Part shown: one piece after another, positions 53,667-63,215 of the stretch
Position numbering within the stretch: the stretch's first letter is position 1
Layout of the letters: every line of letters starts with the position of its first letter
Source: an uncultured Pseudomonadales bacterium
GTDB taxonomy: Bacteria > Pseudomonadota > Gammaproteobacteria > Pseudomonadales > Azotimanducaceae
DNA: 64,000 bases
Direction of reading: 5' to 3'
NCBI GenBank assembly: GCA_958296165.1
Contig: OY282447.1
Span: forward strand, 3,162,001 to 3,226,000
Translations under genes and position numbers: made by a program
The notes under the pieces: model-generated
What the model saw: only the letters and a program-made list of their open reading frames with translations
What the model was told of the DNA's origin: nothing
The model's database searches: none

Positions 53667-55598
53667 GTGACGGCCGCGTTGCCGGCGCAACACGCCGCGC
53701 CGGATCTGAACTTCCGCCGCGTCGTTCACATCTTCGCGCGCACCTGGCCGTTCATCCGTCCCGCCGCGCCGCACTTCGTGATCTTCGTCGCCATCTCAGT
53801 GGTCATCGCGTTGTTTGCTTTTGGCAGCGTGTTCGTAATCACCGGCTTGATGAACGGCGGCATCGTCGCCGGTCGACCGCTCGGCGATATGCATCTCGCC
53901 ATCTACGGTCTTGATCCAGCCACCTACAGAGACGTAGACACACTCGCGCCGGCGGCGCGGCTGGCGCTGCGTTGGCCGGTCATCCTCAGCACCGTTCCAC
54001 TGATCCTTGCCGCGGTAGGCGGCGGCCTTTCGCTCTATTACTACAGCGTGTGGATTTTCCAAGGCATCAACCAGCGCATGAGGCTTGCCTTGATCGATCG
54101 TCTGCAGGCGCAGTCCCTCAAGTTCCACGCCTCGGCGAGCACGGGCGACGCGATCTATCGCGTGTATCAAGACAGCGCCATGGTCACGCAGATCATCCGC
54201 TCCATTTTCTTGGAACCGCTGATGTTCGCTGGGCGCTACGTCTTCGCGCTGGCGGTGGTGGCTGCCTTCGACCCCTGGCTTGCGGCGATGTTGGGCTTCA
54301 CTGTGGCGCCGATCCTGCTGTTGGGCTGGAAGTTCTCTGCGCCGTTGCGCCACGCCTTTCGCCGTGCGCGCGAACGCAACAGCCTGCTCACGTCTTGGAT
54401 CCAAGAGAGCATCCTGGGCGTGCGCGTCGTCAAGGCCACGCGCAACGAGGAATCGCGCGAGCGTGTTTTCGGGCAACGCTCGCTGGCCGCATTCGAGGCG
54501 GCGTTCAAGGCGCGGGTGATGCTCACCGTGCTGGGCATCCTGGCTTTCGTCGCCATCGGCGCGGCGGTGCTGGCGGCCCAATCGGCAGCGGCGTTGTGGT
54601 CTAACGCGGAAGCGTCCACGTTCGCTCGCGATCTGCTCTTGGGCTTCGGTTTCGCCGTGTGGAGCCTCGGTTCGTTCACCGCGGCAACGACAAGAATGGG
54701 CGATGGCTTGGGGGCCGTCAACGCGCTGATAGCCATTTGGGGACGAGCGCAGGACATGGCAGTGGGCCTCGGCAGGGTGTTCGAGATACTCGATTTGGAA
54801 CCGGATGTTCTAGACGCAGCCGATGCCGAGCCCATGCCGCAGTTCGCGTCCGACGTGTGCTTCCGCCAAGTGACGTTCGGCTACCGGCACGAACAGCGCG
54901 TGCTCGAAGCGGTCGACTTGGTTGCGGAACGGGATGCCGTCACCGCCATTCTCGGTACCACCGGCAGCGGCAAATCGACAATGATGGCGCTGCTCTTGCG
55001 CCTGGCGGACCCGCAATCCGGCAACATCGAGATCGACGGCAACGACATTCGCGGCCTGGAAGTGGCGAGCTTGCGCGCCAACATCGCCATCGCCACGCAG
55101 GAGAACGTCCTGTTCTCGGACACCGTGCTGGAGAACATCCGCTACGCCGCGCCGGGCGCTTCTCGTGCGCAGGCCGTCGCCGCTGCCAAAGTGGCTTGCG
55201 CGGACGAGTTCATCACGCAGTTGCCGCAGGGCTACAACACGCCGCTCGGCCAGCGCGCCGCGAAGCTCTCGAGCGGCCAGCGGCAACGCATCGTGATTGC
55301 GCGAGCGATCGTCAAAGACGCGCCGATTCTGATTCTCGACGAACCCACCGCGGCGCTGGACGCAGAGACGGAGCTGCGCGTGCTCGACAACCTCAAGACG
55401 TGGGGCAAAGGCCGCTGCGTCTTCCTGATTACCCATCGCCTGTCTACGGTGCGCCAAGCGACGCGCGTGGCTTTGCTGCGCGACGGCCGCATCGTGGAAA
55501 CCGGCAGCCACGACGTTCTGATGGCGCGGCCGGACGGCGCCTATCGGCGCTTCGTGAGCGCCGAGACCAACGTTGGAGCGAGCGTGCGCCATGGCTGA
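53667..55598 (+). CDS. ABC exporter half, first subunit
   Basis: 643 residues, GTG start. The N-terminal 60 or so residues precede six transmembrane helices (for example HFVIFVAISVVIALFAFGSVF), with an extra hydrophilic loop after the first. The nucleotide-binding domain from about residue 390 has Walker A GTTGSGKSTMMALLL, Q-loop ATQENVLFS, signature LSSGQRQRIVIARA, Walker B ILILDEPTAALD and H-loop ITHRLS. It overlaps the next ABC gene by 8 bases, so the two form a heterodimeric type IV exporter. Cargo (lipid, peptide or drug) is not predictable. Confidence 0.88.
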   Translation: MTAALPAQHAAPDLNFRRVVHIFARTWPFIRPAAPHFVIFVAISVVIALFAFGSVFVITGLMNGGIVAGRPLGDMHLAIYGLDPATYRDVDTLAPAARLALRWPVILSTVPLILAAVGGGLSLYYYSVWIFQGINQRMRLALIDRLQAQSLKFHASASTGDAIYRVYQDSAMVTQIIRSIFLEPLMFAGRYVFALAVVAAFDPWLAAMLGFTVAPILLLGWKFSAPLRHAFRRARERNSLLTSWIQESILGVRVVKATRNEESRERVFGQRSLAAFEAAFKARVMLTVLGILAFVAIGAAVLAAQSAAALWSNAEASTFARDLLLGFGFAVWSLGSFTAATTRMGDGLGAVNALIAIWGRAQDMAVGLGRVFEILDLEPDVLDAADAEPMPQFASDVCFRQVTFGYRHEQRVLEAVDLVAERDAVTAILGTTGSGKSTMMALLLRLADPQSGNIEIDGNDIRGLEVASLRANIAIATQENVLFSDTVLENIRYAAPGASRAQAVAAAKVACADEFITQLPQGYNTPLGQRAAKLSSGQRQRIVIARAIVKDAPILILDEPTAALDAETELRVLDNLKTWGKGRCVFLITHRLSTVRQATRVALLRDGRIVETGSHDVLMARPDGAYRRFVSAETNVGASVRHG

Positions 55599-57555
55599 TG
55601 CGCAAATGGTTGCAGAGCGCATCGGCAGCCGCGAGACGTTCGATCTGCTCGGCCGTTCGCTGCGATTCGTGTGGCCCTATCGCCGCCAGATCGCCGTGAA
55701 GCTGGCTTTGACGCTCGTAGGCCTCGCCATCGTGCTGTTCCTGCCGTGGCCGCTCAAGGTGCTCATCGATCATGTGGTGATGGGCATGCCGGTGGGTTCC
55801 TCGCCTACGCCCTATCCGCCCTATGTAAGCTGGTTCGTGGAGTTGCTGCACGGCTTGACGCCGTTCGAGATTGCGCTCGTGATCGTGGGCGTGAGCCTGC
55901 TCGGCATGCTGGTTGTGGGCGCTTTCGGCGGCGGCGTCGCGCGGGATTCCGCCCGCGCCGATCTCTCCGAAGGAATGGATACCGCCACGCAAAGCGAAAA
56001 CCAAGCCAACGAATCCGGCAGCCGCGTGGGTGGCTTGCTGGGGCTCTTCGAGTTCCGCTACCAGTTGCGCATCACGCATCGGATCAACCACACGCTGCGC
56101 GCGCTGATCTTCGGCCGTTTGATGGCGTGGCCGATGATCCGCTTTGCGGATGCGAGCGTCGGCGATGCGGTCTATCGCACGATGTACGACACGCCGGCGA
56201 TATCGCGCGTGTGCTACGACATTCTGGTGTTGCCCGTGGCCAATCTATTCGTCATTGCAACGGTGATCTGGACCACCGCGCACAGCTTCAGTGCCGTGCC
56301 TTCGGTAGTCGCAGTTGCCTGCCTGGCTGCGCCGATGGTGTTGCTGTCTTCGTTCCTGATGACGGGAATCACGCGCCGGCGCTCGCTGGCGAGCCGCGCT
56401 GCCGGGGCGGAAACCACGGCGACGGTGGAGGAGGGCATGAGCAACGTGGTGGCGGTGCAGAGCCTCGGCGCCAACGAACGGCAGCGCAACGCCTTCGCCC
56501 GCGACAGCGCAACTTCCTTTCAGCGCTTTCGCAGCTACGTGCTGATGACGTTGCTGCTGCTTGCGGCGCAAGGCGTGGTGGGCGCCGGGCTTGTGTTCTA
56601 CGTTTTCTTCGACATCTGCGAGGCGGTTGTGGAGGGGCGCATGTCGCCTGGCGATTTCGGCGTGGTGTATGCCTATTTCCTGCAACTCGTGAGCAACTTG
56701 AGCGGCTTGGGCGCCATGTGGTTCAACTTGCAGAACAACGTTGCAGGGATGCGGCGCGTATTCCAAGTGGCGGAATCGAGCACTGATGCGGATGTGCAAG
56801 GCAATCGCCACATCGCTCCGCTGGCCGCGTTGCGCGTTCAGAACTTGAGCTATCGCTATCCCGACGGCACGTTGGCCTTGCGCGACGTGAGCTTCGAGGG
56901 CCGCGTTGGCGAAACTGTTGCTCTTGCAGGTGCCACCGGCGCAGGCAAGAGCACGTTGGCATATTTAGTAGCCGGATTCATGCCGCCAACCGCCGGCGCG
57001 GTGAGCTTCGACGGCGTGGATGTGCGCCAGCTCGACGTCGACTGCTTGCGGGCCCAGGTCTCGTTCGTTTTCCAAGAGCCATTCGTCTTCGACGACACGG
57101 TGGCTGCCAACATCTGTCTTGGCAATCCGGAGGCAAGCGAGGACGAAGTGGAGGATGCGGCACGCACCGCCGGCGCGTTGGATTTCGTGCTGGCGCTGCC
57201 GCAGGGCTTCGAGACGCGCGTTGGTCGGGCCGGTGCCATGCTCTCGGTGGGCCAAAAGCAGCGCCTCGCCATCGCCCGCGGCCTCCTCAGCCGCGCCCCA
57301 GTGCTCGTGCTGGACGAGCCCACGGCGGCGCTGGATCCGGAAACCGAAAACGCCCTCGTCGCCGCACTGCACGCGGCCAGTCGCGACCGCCTGCTGATCG
57401 TCATCGCCCACCGCCTGAGCACCATCCGCGCCGCCGACCGCATTTGCTTCCTAGCGGACGGCCGCATCGTAGAAACCGGCAGCCACGCCGAACTCATGGC
57501 CATTCCCAGCGGCGCGTATTGTCGATTCGTTGACCTGCAAAGTGGTGCTGCATAG
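55591..57555 (+). CDS. ABC exporter half, second subunit
   Basis: 654 residues from the ATG at 55591. Six predicted membrane helices, with a long periplasmic or linker region around 115-150 (GMDTATQSENQANESGSRVG). The nucleotide-binding domain has Walker A GATGAGKSTLAYLVAG, signature LSVGQKQRLAIARG, Walker B VLVLDEPTAALD and H-loop IAHRLS. Both subunits keep the catalytic Glu, so neither ATP site looks degenerate. It overlaps the first subunit gene and is followed by a 223-bp gap. Confidence 0.88.
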   Translation: MADAQMVAERIGSRETFDLLGRSLRFVWPYRRQIAVKLALTLVGLAIVLFLPWPLKVLIDHVVMGMPVGSSPTPYPPYVSWFVELLHGLTPFEIALVIVGVSLLGMLVVGAFGGGVARDSARADLSEGMDTATQSENQANESGSRVGGLLGLFEFRYQLRITHRINHTLRALIFGRLMAWPMIRFADASVGDAVYRTMYDTPAISRVCYDILVLPVANLFVIATVIWTTAHSFSAVPSVVAVACLAAPMVLLSSFLMTGITRRRSLASRAAGAETTATVEEGMSNVVAVQSLGANERQRNAFARDSATSFQRFRSYVLMTLLLLAAQGVVGAGLVFYVFFDICEAVVEGRMSPGDFGVVYAYFLQLVSNLSGLGAMWFNLQNNVAGMRRVFQVAESSTDADVQGNRHIAPLAALRVQNLSYRYPDGTLALRDVSFEGRVGETVALAGATGAGKSTLAYLVAGFMPPTAGAVSFDGVDVRQLDVDCLRAQVSFVFQEPFVFDDTVAANICLGNPEASEDEVEDAARTAGALDFVLALPQGFETRVGRAGAMLSVGQKQRLAIARGLLSRAPVLVLDEPTAALDPETENALVAALHAASRDRLLIVIAHRLSTIRAADRICFLADGRIVETGSHAELMAIPSGAYCRFVDLQSGAA

Positions 57556-57778
57556 GGGTGGTTCGCTGCGTATCGGCTTCGTCTGTTGGAACGAGCGTGA
57601 CAAGGACGGCGGCATCGGCATGACAACCCCGACGAATTCTAAGACGCGCCTCTCCAAGCTGCCTGAAATGTCCGATGTAGTGAGCCGGAGCGAGCCCGGC
57701 CAGTCACTTTGCAGGCTACCGCCGATGTGCCACACTCGCAGCCAATGAAGCAACACAGGAGGACGGCGCCGCCACCTC

Positions 57779-59053
57779 GTGAACGAACTTTCCGACGGCT
57801 TTCTGCTGCTGGCGATTTTCGCCCTGATACTGATGTCCGCCTTTTTCTCCTGCTCCGAAACGGCAATGATGGCGCTCAACCGCTATCGCTTGCGCCACCT
57901 CGTCAACGAGGGCCATCGCGGGGCCAGTCGCGCCAACCTCTTGCTGCAAAGGCCGGATCGTCTGCTCGGCGTGATATTGCTGGGCAACAACTTGGTGATC
58001 TTCGTCGCCGCGTCGTTCGCCACGGTGGTCGGCCAACGGCTGCTTGGCGACAACTTGGGCCCGCCGGTGTCGGCTGTGTTGCTCGCGCTGCTTGTGTTGA
58101 TCTTTGCCGAGGTCATGCCGAAGACGGTCGCCGCGCAGCGTCCGGAGACGCTCGCATTTCCTTCCTCCTACATCCTGCAGCCTCTGCTCAAAGTGAGCCA
58201 GCCTGTGGTGGTGTTCATCAACGTCATCGCCAACTGCCTGGCGGCGCCGATGATTGCGCGAGCGAAGAAGCAAACGGACGATTTGTCCGCAGACGAGCTG
58301 CGCACGGTGGTGAACGAGCGCACGTCGTTGCCGCGCGAACGTCAGGACATGCTGCTAGGCATCTTGGACTTGGAGAACGCCACCATAGACGACATCATGG
58401 TGCCCCGCTCCGCGGTGGCTGGCATCGACATTGAAGACGATGCCGCCGAGATCGTCGACGCCATCCGTGGCTCGGAGCACACGCGCCTGCCGGTGTACCG
58501 AGAGAACATCAACGACGTCGTGGGCATATTGCACTTGCGCCGTGCGGCGCGGTTCCTCCGCCAAGAGGAGTTCACCAAGGCCGATTTGGTGCAAGAGACG
58601 GAAGAGCCGTACTTCGTGCCGAGAGGCACGCCGTTGCACACCCAGCTGGTCCATTTCCAGAAGGAACGCCAGCGGGTTGGCCTGGTGGTAGACGAATACG
58701 GCGACGTGCAGGGCCTCGTGACTTTGGAGGACATCCTCGAAGAAATCGTCGGCGAGTTCACCACAGACATCGCCGCCGAACTCGCCGATGTGCGCCCGGA
58801 AGATGATGGCAGCTACATCATCGAGGGCAGGGCAGTGCTGCGCGACATCAACCGCAGCCTGGGCTGGGAATTGCCCACGGCAGGGCCGCGCACGGTGAAC
58901 GGGCTAGTCGTCGAGCACCTGAAGTTCATCCCGGAAGCGGACGTGTGCTTGCGTATCGAACGCTATCAAATCGAAACCTTGCAGATCGCCGACAACGTGG
59001 TGCGCGCAGTCAAGGTGTGGGAGCTGCCGAGCGCCGTCGCCGATGCTTCTTGA
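57779..59053 (+). CDS. HlyC/CorC-family protein (DUF21-CBS-CorC)
   Basis: 424 residues, GTG start. An N-terminal DUF21 membrane domain with three to four helices (FLLLAIFALILMSAFFSCSETAMMALNR, read as two parts) holds the conserved SxxETA motif. It is followed by two CBS domains (VPRSAVAGIDIEDD, GLVTLEDILEEIVGE) and a C-terminal CorC_HlyC domain. Members transport or regulate Mg2+ and Co2+. The 3' end overlaps the convergent DUF2784 gene by 44 bases. Confidence 0.92.
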   Translation: MNELSDGFLLLAIFALILMSAFFSCSETAMMALNRYRLRHLVNEGHRGASRANLLLQRPDRLLGVILLGNNLVIFVAASFATVVGQRLLGDNLGPPVSAVLLALLVLIFAEVMPKTVAAQRPETLAFPSSYILQPLLKVSQPVVVFINVIANCLAAPMIARAKKQTDDLSADELRTVVNERTSLPRERQDMLLGILDLENATIDDIMVPRSAVAGIDIEDDAAEIVDAIRGSEHTRLPVYRENINDVVGILHLRRAARFLRQEEFTKADLVQETEEPYFVPRGTPLHTQLVHFQKERQRVGLVVDEYGDVQGLVTLEDILEEIVGEFTTDIAAELADVRPEDDGSYIIEGRAVLRDINRSLGWELPTAGPRTVNGLVVEHLKFIPEADVCLRIERYQIETLQIADNVVRAVKVWELPSAVADAS

Positions 59054-59387
59054 CTGCATAGCCGTAGAATGCCGCGTTGATCGCGACTACGGCAGTGCCC
59101 AGCGCGATGCGCAGGCCGGGCGTTAGCACGCCCGGGCGGATCAAGTCTGGGTAGAGAACGGGCAGCAGCAGGCGGGCGATGAAGCCCTCCGTTGGCGTGC
59201 CGCGCAGGGCGAACTCGAGCTCGGTGAGCGGACACGGCAGCGCGGCGAACTCCACGGCCGCTCCCCACGCCGCGGCCGGCAAGTGCAGCCATGCCACGCG
59301 CGGCCAGCGCAGCACCAGCGCGCCGCCGCCGACTACGAACACCACAAAGGCGAAGTGCGCCGCGACGACTGCATCCGCAACGGTCAA
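59010..59387 (-). CDS. DUF2784 membrane protein
   Basis: 125 residues. Helices AVVAAHFAFVVFVVGGGALV, WLHLPAAAWGAAVEFA, LTELEFALRG with CPLTELE motif, and ALGTAVVAINAAFYGYA fit the four-helix DUF2784 family (CPLTxLE signature). Function unknown, inner membrane. Its ATG overlaps the leuA stop (ATGA), so it is translated with leuA, while its own end overlaps the convergent CorC gene. Confidence 0.85.
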   Translation of the reverse strand: MTVADAVVAAHFAFVVFVVGGGALVLRWPRVAWLHLPAAAWGAAVEFAALPCPLTELEFALRGTPTEGFIARLLLPVLYPDLIRPGVLTPGLRIALGTAVVAINAAFYGYAVKKHRRRRSAAPTP

Positions 59388-61096
59388 GCCACCGGTTTCC
59401 AGCGCCGGTTGACTGCCGAAGTGATGGCAGTGAGCGACGCCGTAACGGTGTTCCGGCTCATGCCGACGCCGAAACAGCGGCCGTTGGCATCGGCAATCGC
59501 GACAATGCAGATCGCGCTTGCGTCCTTGCCCGCGCCCAGCGCTCGCTCGTGATAGTCGACGACGTTGAGCGGCTCGTTGAGCGTCGTCACCAAGCCGTTG
59601 ACGAATGCCTCGATGGGGCCGGAGCCTTGGCCGGCCACCATCACTTGGCCGTTCGGCACGTCTAGCTTCGCGGTGCAGTACTGGGCGCCGTCGTCGCCGT
59701 GGCCCAAATCGTAGTGGACCAGCCGAAACGGGCCGCCGTCGACGAGATACTCGTCCAAGAGCGCCTGCCTGATTTCGTCTGGCCGCACTTCGCGGTCTAG
59801 CTCTTCAGTGAGTGCCTGCACCACCTTCGAGAACTCCACCAGCATCTCGCGCGGCAGCGAGATGCCGAAGTGCTCTTCCAGGATGAAGCCCACGCCGCCC
59901 TTGCCGGACTGGCTGTTGACGCGCACCGTTTCTTTGTAGGACGAGCCGACATCAGCGGGATCGATAGGCAAATAAGGCACTTCCCAATGGGCGCGGTCCA
60001 CGCGCGCCATGCCTTTCTTGATGGCGTCCTGATGCGAGCCGGAAAAGGCGGTGAACACCAGATCGCCAGCGTAGGGATGGCGTTCGTGAACGGGCAGCTT
60101 GTTGATCGATTCCACGGTTGAGCGGATGCGCGGCATGTCTCGGAAGTCCAACTGCGGATCCACGCCTTGCGAAAACAGGTTCATGGCGACGGTGACGATG
60201 TCGCAGTTGCCGGTGCGCTCGCCGTTGCCGAACAGCGTGCCTTCGACGCGTTCGGCGCCGGCCATCAGCGCCAGTTCGGTGGCGGCAACGCCGGTGCCGC
60301 GGTCGTTGTGGGTGTGCAGGCTGACGACGATGCGGTCGCGGCCCGGAAAGTGGCGCCCGAACCACTCGATTTGATCGGCGTAGACGTTGGGCGTGGCCAT
60401 CTCCACCGTAGACGGCAGGTTGACGATGATCGGCGCTTCGGCGCTCGCTCCCCATTCGTCCGCCACCGCAGCGCAGATGTCCACGGCGAAATCCAGTTCG
60501 GTGCCCGTAAAGCTCTCCGGCGAGTACTCGAACTGGATTTTCGTGTCCGCCAAGTGCTGCACGCCTTCTCTGACAACCGCGGTGCCCTGCACGGCGAGGT
60601 CGACGATGCCGGCGCGGTCCATGTTGAAGACGACCCGCCGTTGCAGCTCCGAAGTGGAGTTGTAGAGGTGGAAGATGGCGCTGGGCGCACCTTGCAACGC
60701 CTCCACCGTGCGCTCGATGAGCTCGGCGCGGGCTTGGCACAGCACTTGGATGGTGACGTCGTCCGGCACCATGCCGCGGTCGATGATCTTGCGGATGAAG
60801 TCGAAGTCCGGCTGCGATGCGGCCGGAAAACCCACTTCGATCTCCATGAAGCCCACCTCCAGCAGCAACTCGTAGAGGCGCAGCTTTTCGTCCACGTTCA
60901 TGGGGTCGATCAGCGCTTGATTGCCGTCGCGCAGGTCGACGCTGCACCAGCGTGGCGCTGCTTTCAGCATCTTGCCCGGCCACTGCCGATCCGGCAGGTT
61001 CACGGGCGCGAAGGCGTGGTATTTGTCGAACGGCATCGCACCTTTGCGGCTGCCAACCCGCACTGGCGAGATGTTCTCTTGCTGTTGCACATGCAT
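59384..61096 (-). CDS. leuA: 2-isopropylmalate synthase
   Basis: 570 residues from the ATG at 61096, with AGGGG upstream. Condenses acetyl-CoA and 2-ketoisovalerate, first step of leucine synthesis. RDGNQALIDPM (metal Asp), HTHNDRGTG and GNGERTGNCDI are the catalytic-domain signatures. A C-terminal regulatory domain (LVHYDLGHGDD onward) is present for leucine feedback. The long form with an N-terminal PFDKYHAFAPVNLPDRQWP extension is the LeuA type 2 group. Upstream, a GCCGGC-GTA-GCCGGC hairpin at 61171-61185 could be part of an attenuator, but no Leu-rich leader peptide was found. Confidence 0.95.
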   Translation of the reverse strand: MHVQQQENISPVRVGSRKGAMPFDKYHAFAPVNLPDRQWPGKMLKAAPRWCSVDLRDGNQALIDPMNVDEKLRLYELLLEVGFMEIEVGFPAASQPDFDFIRKIIDRGMVPDDVTIQVLCQARAELIERTVEALQGAPSAIFHLYNSTSELQRRVVFNMDRAGIVDLAVQGTAVVREGVQHLADTKIQFEYSPESFTGTELDFAVDICAAVADEWGASAEAPIIVNLPSTVEMATPNVYADQIEWFGRHFPGRDRIVVSLHTHNDRGTGVAATELALMAGAERVEGTLFGNGERTGNCDIVTVAMNLFSQGVDPQLDFRDMPRIRSTVESINKLPVHERHPYAGDLVFTAFSGSHQDAIKKGMARVDRAHWEVPYLPIDPADVGSSYKETVRVNSQSGKGGVGFILEEHFGISLPREMLVEFSKVVQALTEELDREVRPDEIRQALLDEYLVDGGPFRLVHYDLGHGDDGAQYCTAKLDVPNGQVMVAGQGSGPIEAFVNGLVTTLNEPLNVVDYHERALGAGKDASAICIVAIADANGRCFGVGMSRNTVTASLTAITSAVNRRWKPVA

Positions 61097-61310
61097 CACG
61101 AAAACCCCTAGAGGACTCAAGGTGTTGAGGTTGAAACGGTGGGCGGAAGCGGCCCTGTGGGTGAAGTGAAGCCGGCTACGCCGGCAGTAGCAGTGCGAGC
61201 GCTAGGAGCCCGGCAGCGGGGTGCAAGAGGTCGGCAATGGCGGCTTGGACGGTCACGTTTCGTCTTGAGCCTTGCAAGATGGCGGCGACTATAGCGAAGT
61301 GTTGGGCGGA

Positions 61311-61374
61311 TGGCTACTACATCATTATTGAGTTTGATTGATTCGTATGCATATTCAAAGACATAATAGCCGCC
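61311..61374 (+). promoter_or_regulatory. AT-rich promoter/operator candidate of the AbiE-like operon
   Basis: The 64 bases before the AbiEii-like start are much more AT-rich than their surroundings. They contain TTTGA...TCAAA inverted elements around the palindrome TATGCATA, a TTGATT box and TAATAG close to the start codon. AbiEi antitoxins bind inverted repeats in their promoter, so this is a plausible autoregulatory site. Confidence 0.4.
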
Positions 61375-62169
61375 ATGTTCACACATCGGCAGCAACGCGA
61401 GATATTCCACTTTCTGTTCTTGGAGCGGTTGCTGAGAGGCTCGGACCCGCGCGCCTTCGTGCTGAAGGGTGGCGCAAATCTGCGCTTCTTCTTCTCCAGC
61501 CCCCGCTATTCCGAAGACATGGACATAGATGTACTGGCCGGAGCGGTGGGCACGCTGAGCAAGAACGGCTATCGGATTCTGCAGGATCCGGCCTTCGCCC
61601 GGGCGCTCGCCACCTACGGAGTTGCGGAGTTGATCGTTGGCGACCCGGCGAAGGCCAAACAGACGGCCACCACGCAACGGTTTCGCGCTCGGCTGGTCAC
61701 CGTCGCTGGCGAATCGTATCCCACCAAAGTGGAGTTCTCGCGGCGCCCTGCGGTAGGCGAGAGCGTGGTCGAGACGATCCGCCCGTCGATCGCCGAGCGC
61801 TATCGGCGGCTGGCCTTTCCCTGTCGGCACTACTCGGCGGCGGCTGCGAGCCAGCAAAAGATGCTCGCGTTGGCCAATCGCCGCGAGGTGCAAGCCCGCG
61901 ATGCGTTCGACCTCTACGTCCTTTGGCTCGGCGGCTACGCCAAGCCGGGCCGCACGGGTTCGCTGACGCAGGCGCAGAGGGAGCGGGCGACGGAGACGTT
62001 GTTCGGCTTCAGCTATGAAGACTACGCCGGTCAGGTGTTGGAGTACCTCGAACCGGATCAGCATGGGCACTTCGCCGGCGAGGCGCGCTGGGCTGAAATC
62101 GTCGAGCAATCGTTCGCCTTGGTGGAAGCGACACCGCTTCGGTGCGATGATGGCAAGGTTGGGCAATGA
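61375..62169 (+). CDS. AbiEii/AbiGii-type nucleotidyltransferase toxin
   Basis: 264 residues. LKGGANLRFFF followed by SPRYSEDMDID is the GG...SxDxD motif of the DUF1814/AbiEii nucleotidyltransferase toxins, which modify tRNA or other targets. RDAFDLYVL later matches the conserved KARDxxDL. The stop overlaps the antitoxin-like start (ATGA). The toxin gene comes first here, the reverse of the usual abiEi-abiEii order. Likely role: abortive infection or stabilisation of the locus. Confidence 0.82.
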   Translation: MFTHRQQREIFHFLFLERLLRGSDPRAFVLKGGANLRFFFSSPRYSEDMDIDVLAGAVGTLSKNGYRILQDPAFARALATYGVAELIVGDPAKAKQTATTQRFRARLVTVAGESYPTKVEFSRRPAVGESVVETIRPSIAERYRRLAFPCRHYSAAAASQQKMLALANRREVQARDAFDLYVLWLGGYAKPGRTGSLTQAQRERATETLFGFSYEDYAGQVLEYLEPDQHGHFAGEARWAEIVEQSFALVEATPLRCDDGKVGQ

Positions 62170-62780
62170 ACAGCCTTGCCTTCCTGCTGCGCCACGCCGT
62201 GTTCACTACTCGGCAGTACGCGGTGCTCTGCGACAGCCGCATCGATGTCGCATCTCGCCAATTGGCGCGCCTGTCGCGCCAAGGCGTGGTCGTTCGCGTC
62301 ACGCGGGGCGTGTGGGGTCAGCCGGAGCACCCCCGCTTCACGCCGTTCACGGTCGTGCCGTTCCTGCTCGGCAACGAGCAGGGCTACGTGTCTTTCCTAT
62401 CCGCCATGCATCTGCATGGGCTGATCGCGCAGATCCCCGGCAGCATCCAAGTGGCCACCACCGGCCACACGCGCTGCCTGGCCACGCCCTTCGCACGCTA
62501 CGAGTTCCTGCGCATCCAACCGTCGATGATGCGTGAAGGCGTTGGCACGAGCGCTACGGAACCGGCATACAATATTGCCACTGTCGCCAAAGCGCTCTTG
62601 GATACCCTCTACATTGCCACACGCAAAGGTCGCCGATTCGCGAGCCTGCCGGAGCTGGACTTGAGCGAAGTGAGCAAGGCGGAACTGTACCGGCTGCTGG
62701 ATCGGCAGGTGTGCGCCACACCCATCCAACGGGCCATCGAAGATCGCCTCGCGGAGCTGGAGGTAGTCGGTGTGCGCTGA
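62166..62780 (+). CDS. AbiEi-like winged-helix antitoxin
   Basis: 204 residues. The N-terminal winged helix (VFTTRQYAVLCDSRIDVASRQLARLSRQGV, read as two halves) and RVTRGVWG resemble AbiEi_4-type antitoxins, which repress their own promoter. The C-terminal domain (GYVSFLSAMHLHGLIAQIP and TVAKALLDTLYIATRKG) is the usual antitoxin core. The ATG at 62166 overlaps the toxin stop, so both are made together. Confidence 0.8.
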   Translation: MNSLAFLLRHAVFTTRQYAVLCDSRIDVASRQLARLSRQGVVVRVTRGVWGQPEHPRFTPFTVVPFLLGNEQGYVSFLSAMHLHGLIAQIPGSIQVATTGHTRCLATPFARYEFLRIQPSMMREGVGTSATEPAYNIATVAKALLDTLYIATRKGRRFASLPELDLSEVSKAELYRLLDRQVCATPIQRAIEDRLAELEVVGVR

Positions 62781-62835
62781 TTGCACAGCGTCGGCGCCAT
62801 CAAGTGTCTGCCGGATTCCGTGCCACGCCGACACC

Positions 62836-63057
62836 GTGTTGCGACCAACGATCCACGCGGTTGTTTCAGAAAGCGAAGGCGTCCATGTGGCCGAGTGTCT
62901 CGAGGTTGCTGTGGTTACGCAGGGCCAGTCGCTGGACGAGACGCTCAGCAACCTGCGCAGGGCGATTGGTCTGTTCCTGGCGGACGAAGATCCGGCCGAA
63001 CTGGGTTTGGTTACCAACCCCCGGCTCGCCGTTAGCTTCGAGACGACGGTGAGTTGA
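62836..63057 (+). CDS. HicB-like antitoxin
   Basis: 73 residues if it starts at GTG 62836 (VLRPTIHAVV). The frame is open back to GTG 62770, overlapping the AbiEi end, but the extra residues do not look conserved. HAVVSESEGVHVAECLEVAV and QSLDETLSNLRRAI match the partial RNase-H fold of HicB. It lies directly after the AbiE pair. A normal hicA partner is not present, although a degenerate frame follows. Confidence 0.7.
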   Translation: MLRPTIHAVVSESEGVHVAECLEVAVVTQGQSLDETLSNLRRAIGLFLADEDPAELGLVTNPRLAVSFETTVS

Positions 63058-63067
63058 TGTAGCGAAG

Positions 63068-63208
63068 ATGGTGCCACTAAGGCGTCTGACATCTCGTGAA
63101 AAGCAGGCAAAGCGCTTCGTCCCGGACGGCGAACTCAAGGCCGGGTTCTTCCGTGAGTGTGTGCGACAAAATCGCGGTTCCGTTCGTATGGTCGCTTGTG
63201 TGCCGTAG
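63068..63208 (+). pseudogene. Possible degenerate hicA remnant
   Basis: A 46-codon frame, MVPLRRLTSREKQAK then CVRQNRGSVRMV. The second part resembles the VRQRGSHxxM core of HicA mRNA interferases, but the catalytic His is replaced (GSV for GSH) and the middle does not match. Position after hicB supports a decayed toxin. Chance similarity cannot be excluded. Confidence 0.3.
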
Positions 63209-63215
63209 TGGCTCG

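Noticed and set aside
61171-61185. GCCGGC hairpin upstream of leuA as a leucine attenuator
   Set aside because: No Leu-rich leader peptide and no T tract; kept only as a remark in the leuA entry.
63159-63171. GTGTGCGACAAAA, matching the outer part of the ISKra4-like terminal repeat
   Set aside because: Only 13 bases match, no transposase sequence adjoins it; may be chance or a tiny relic.
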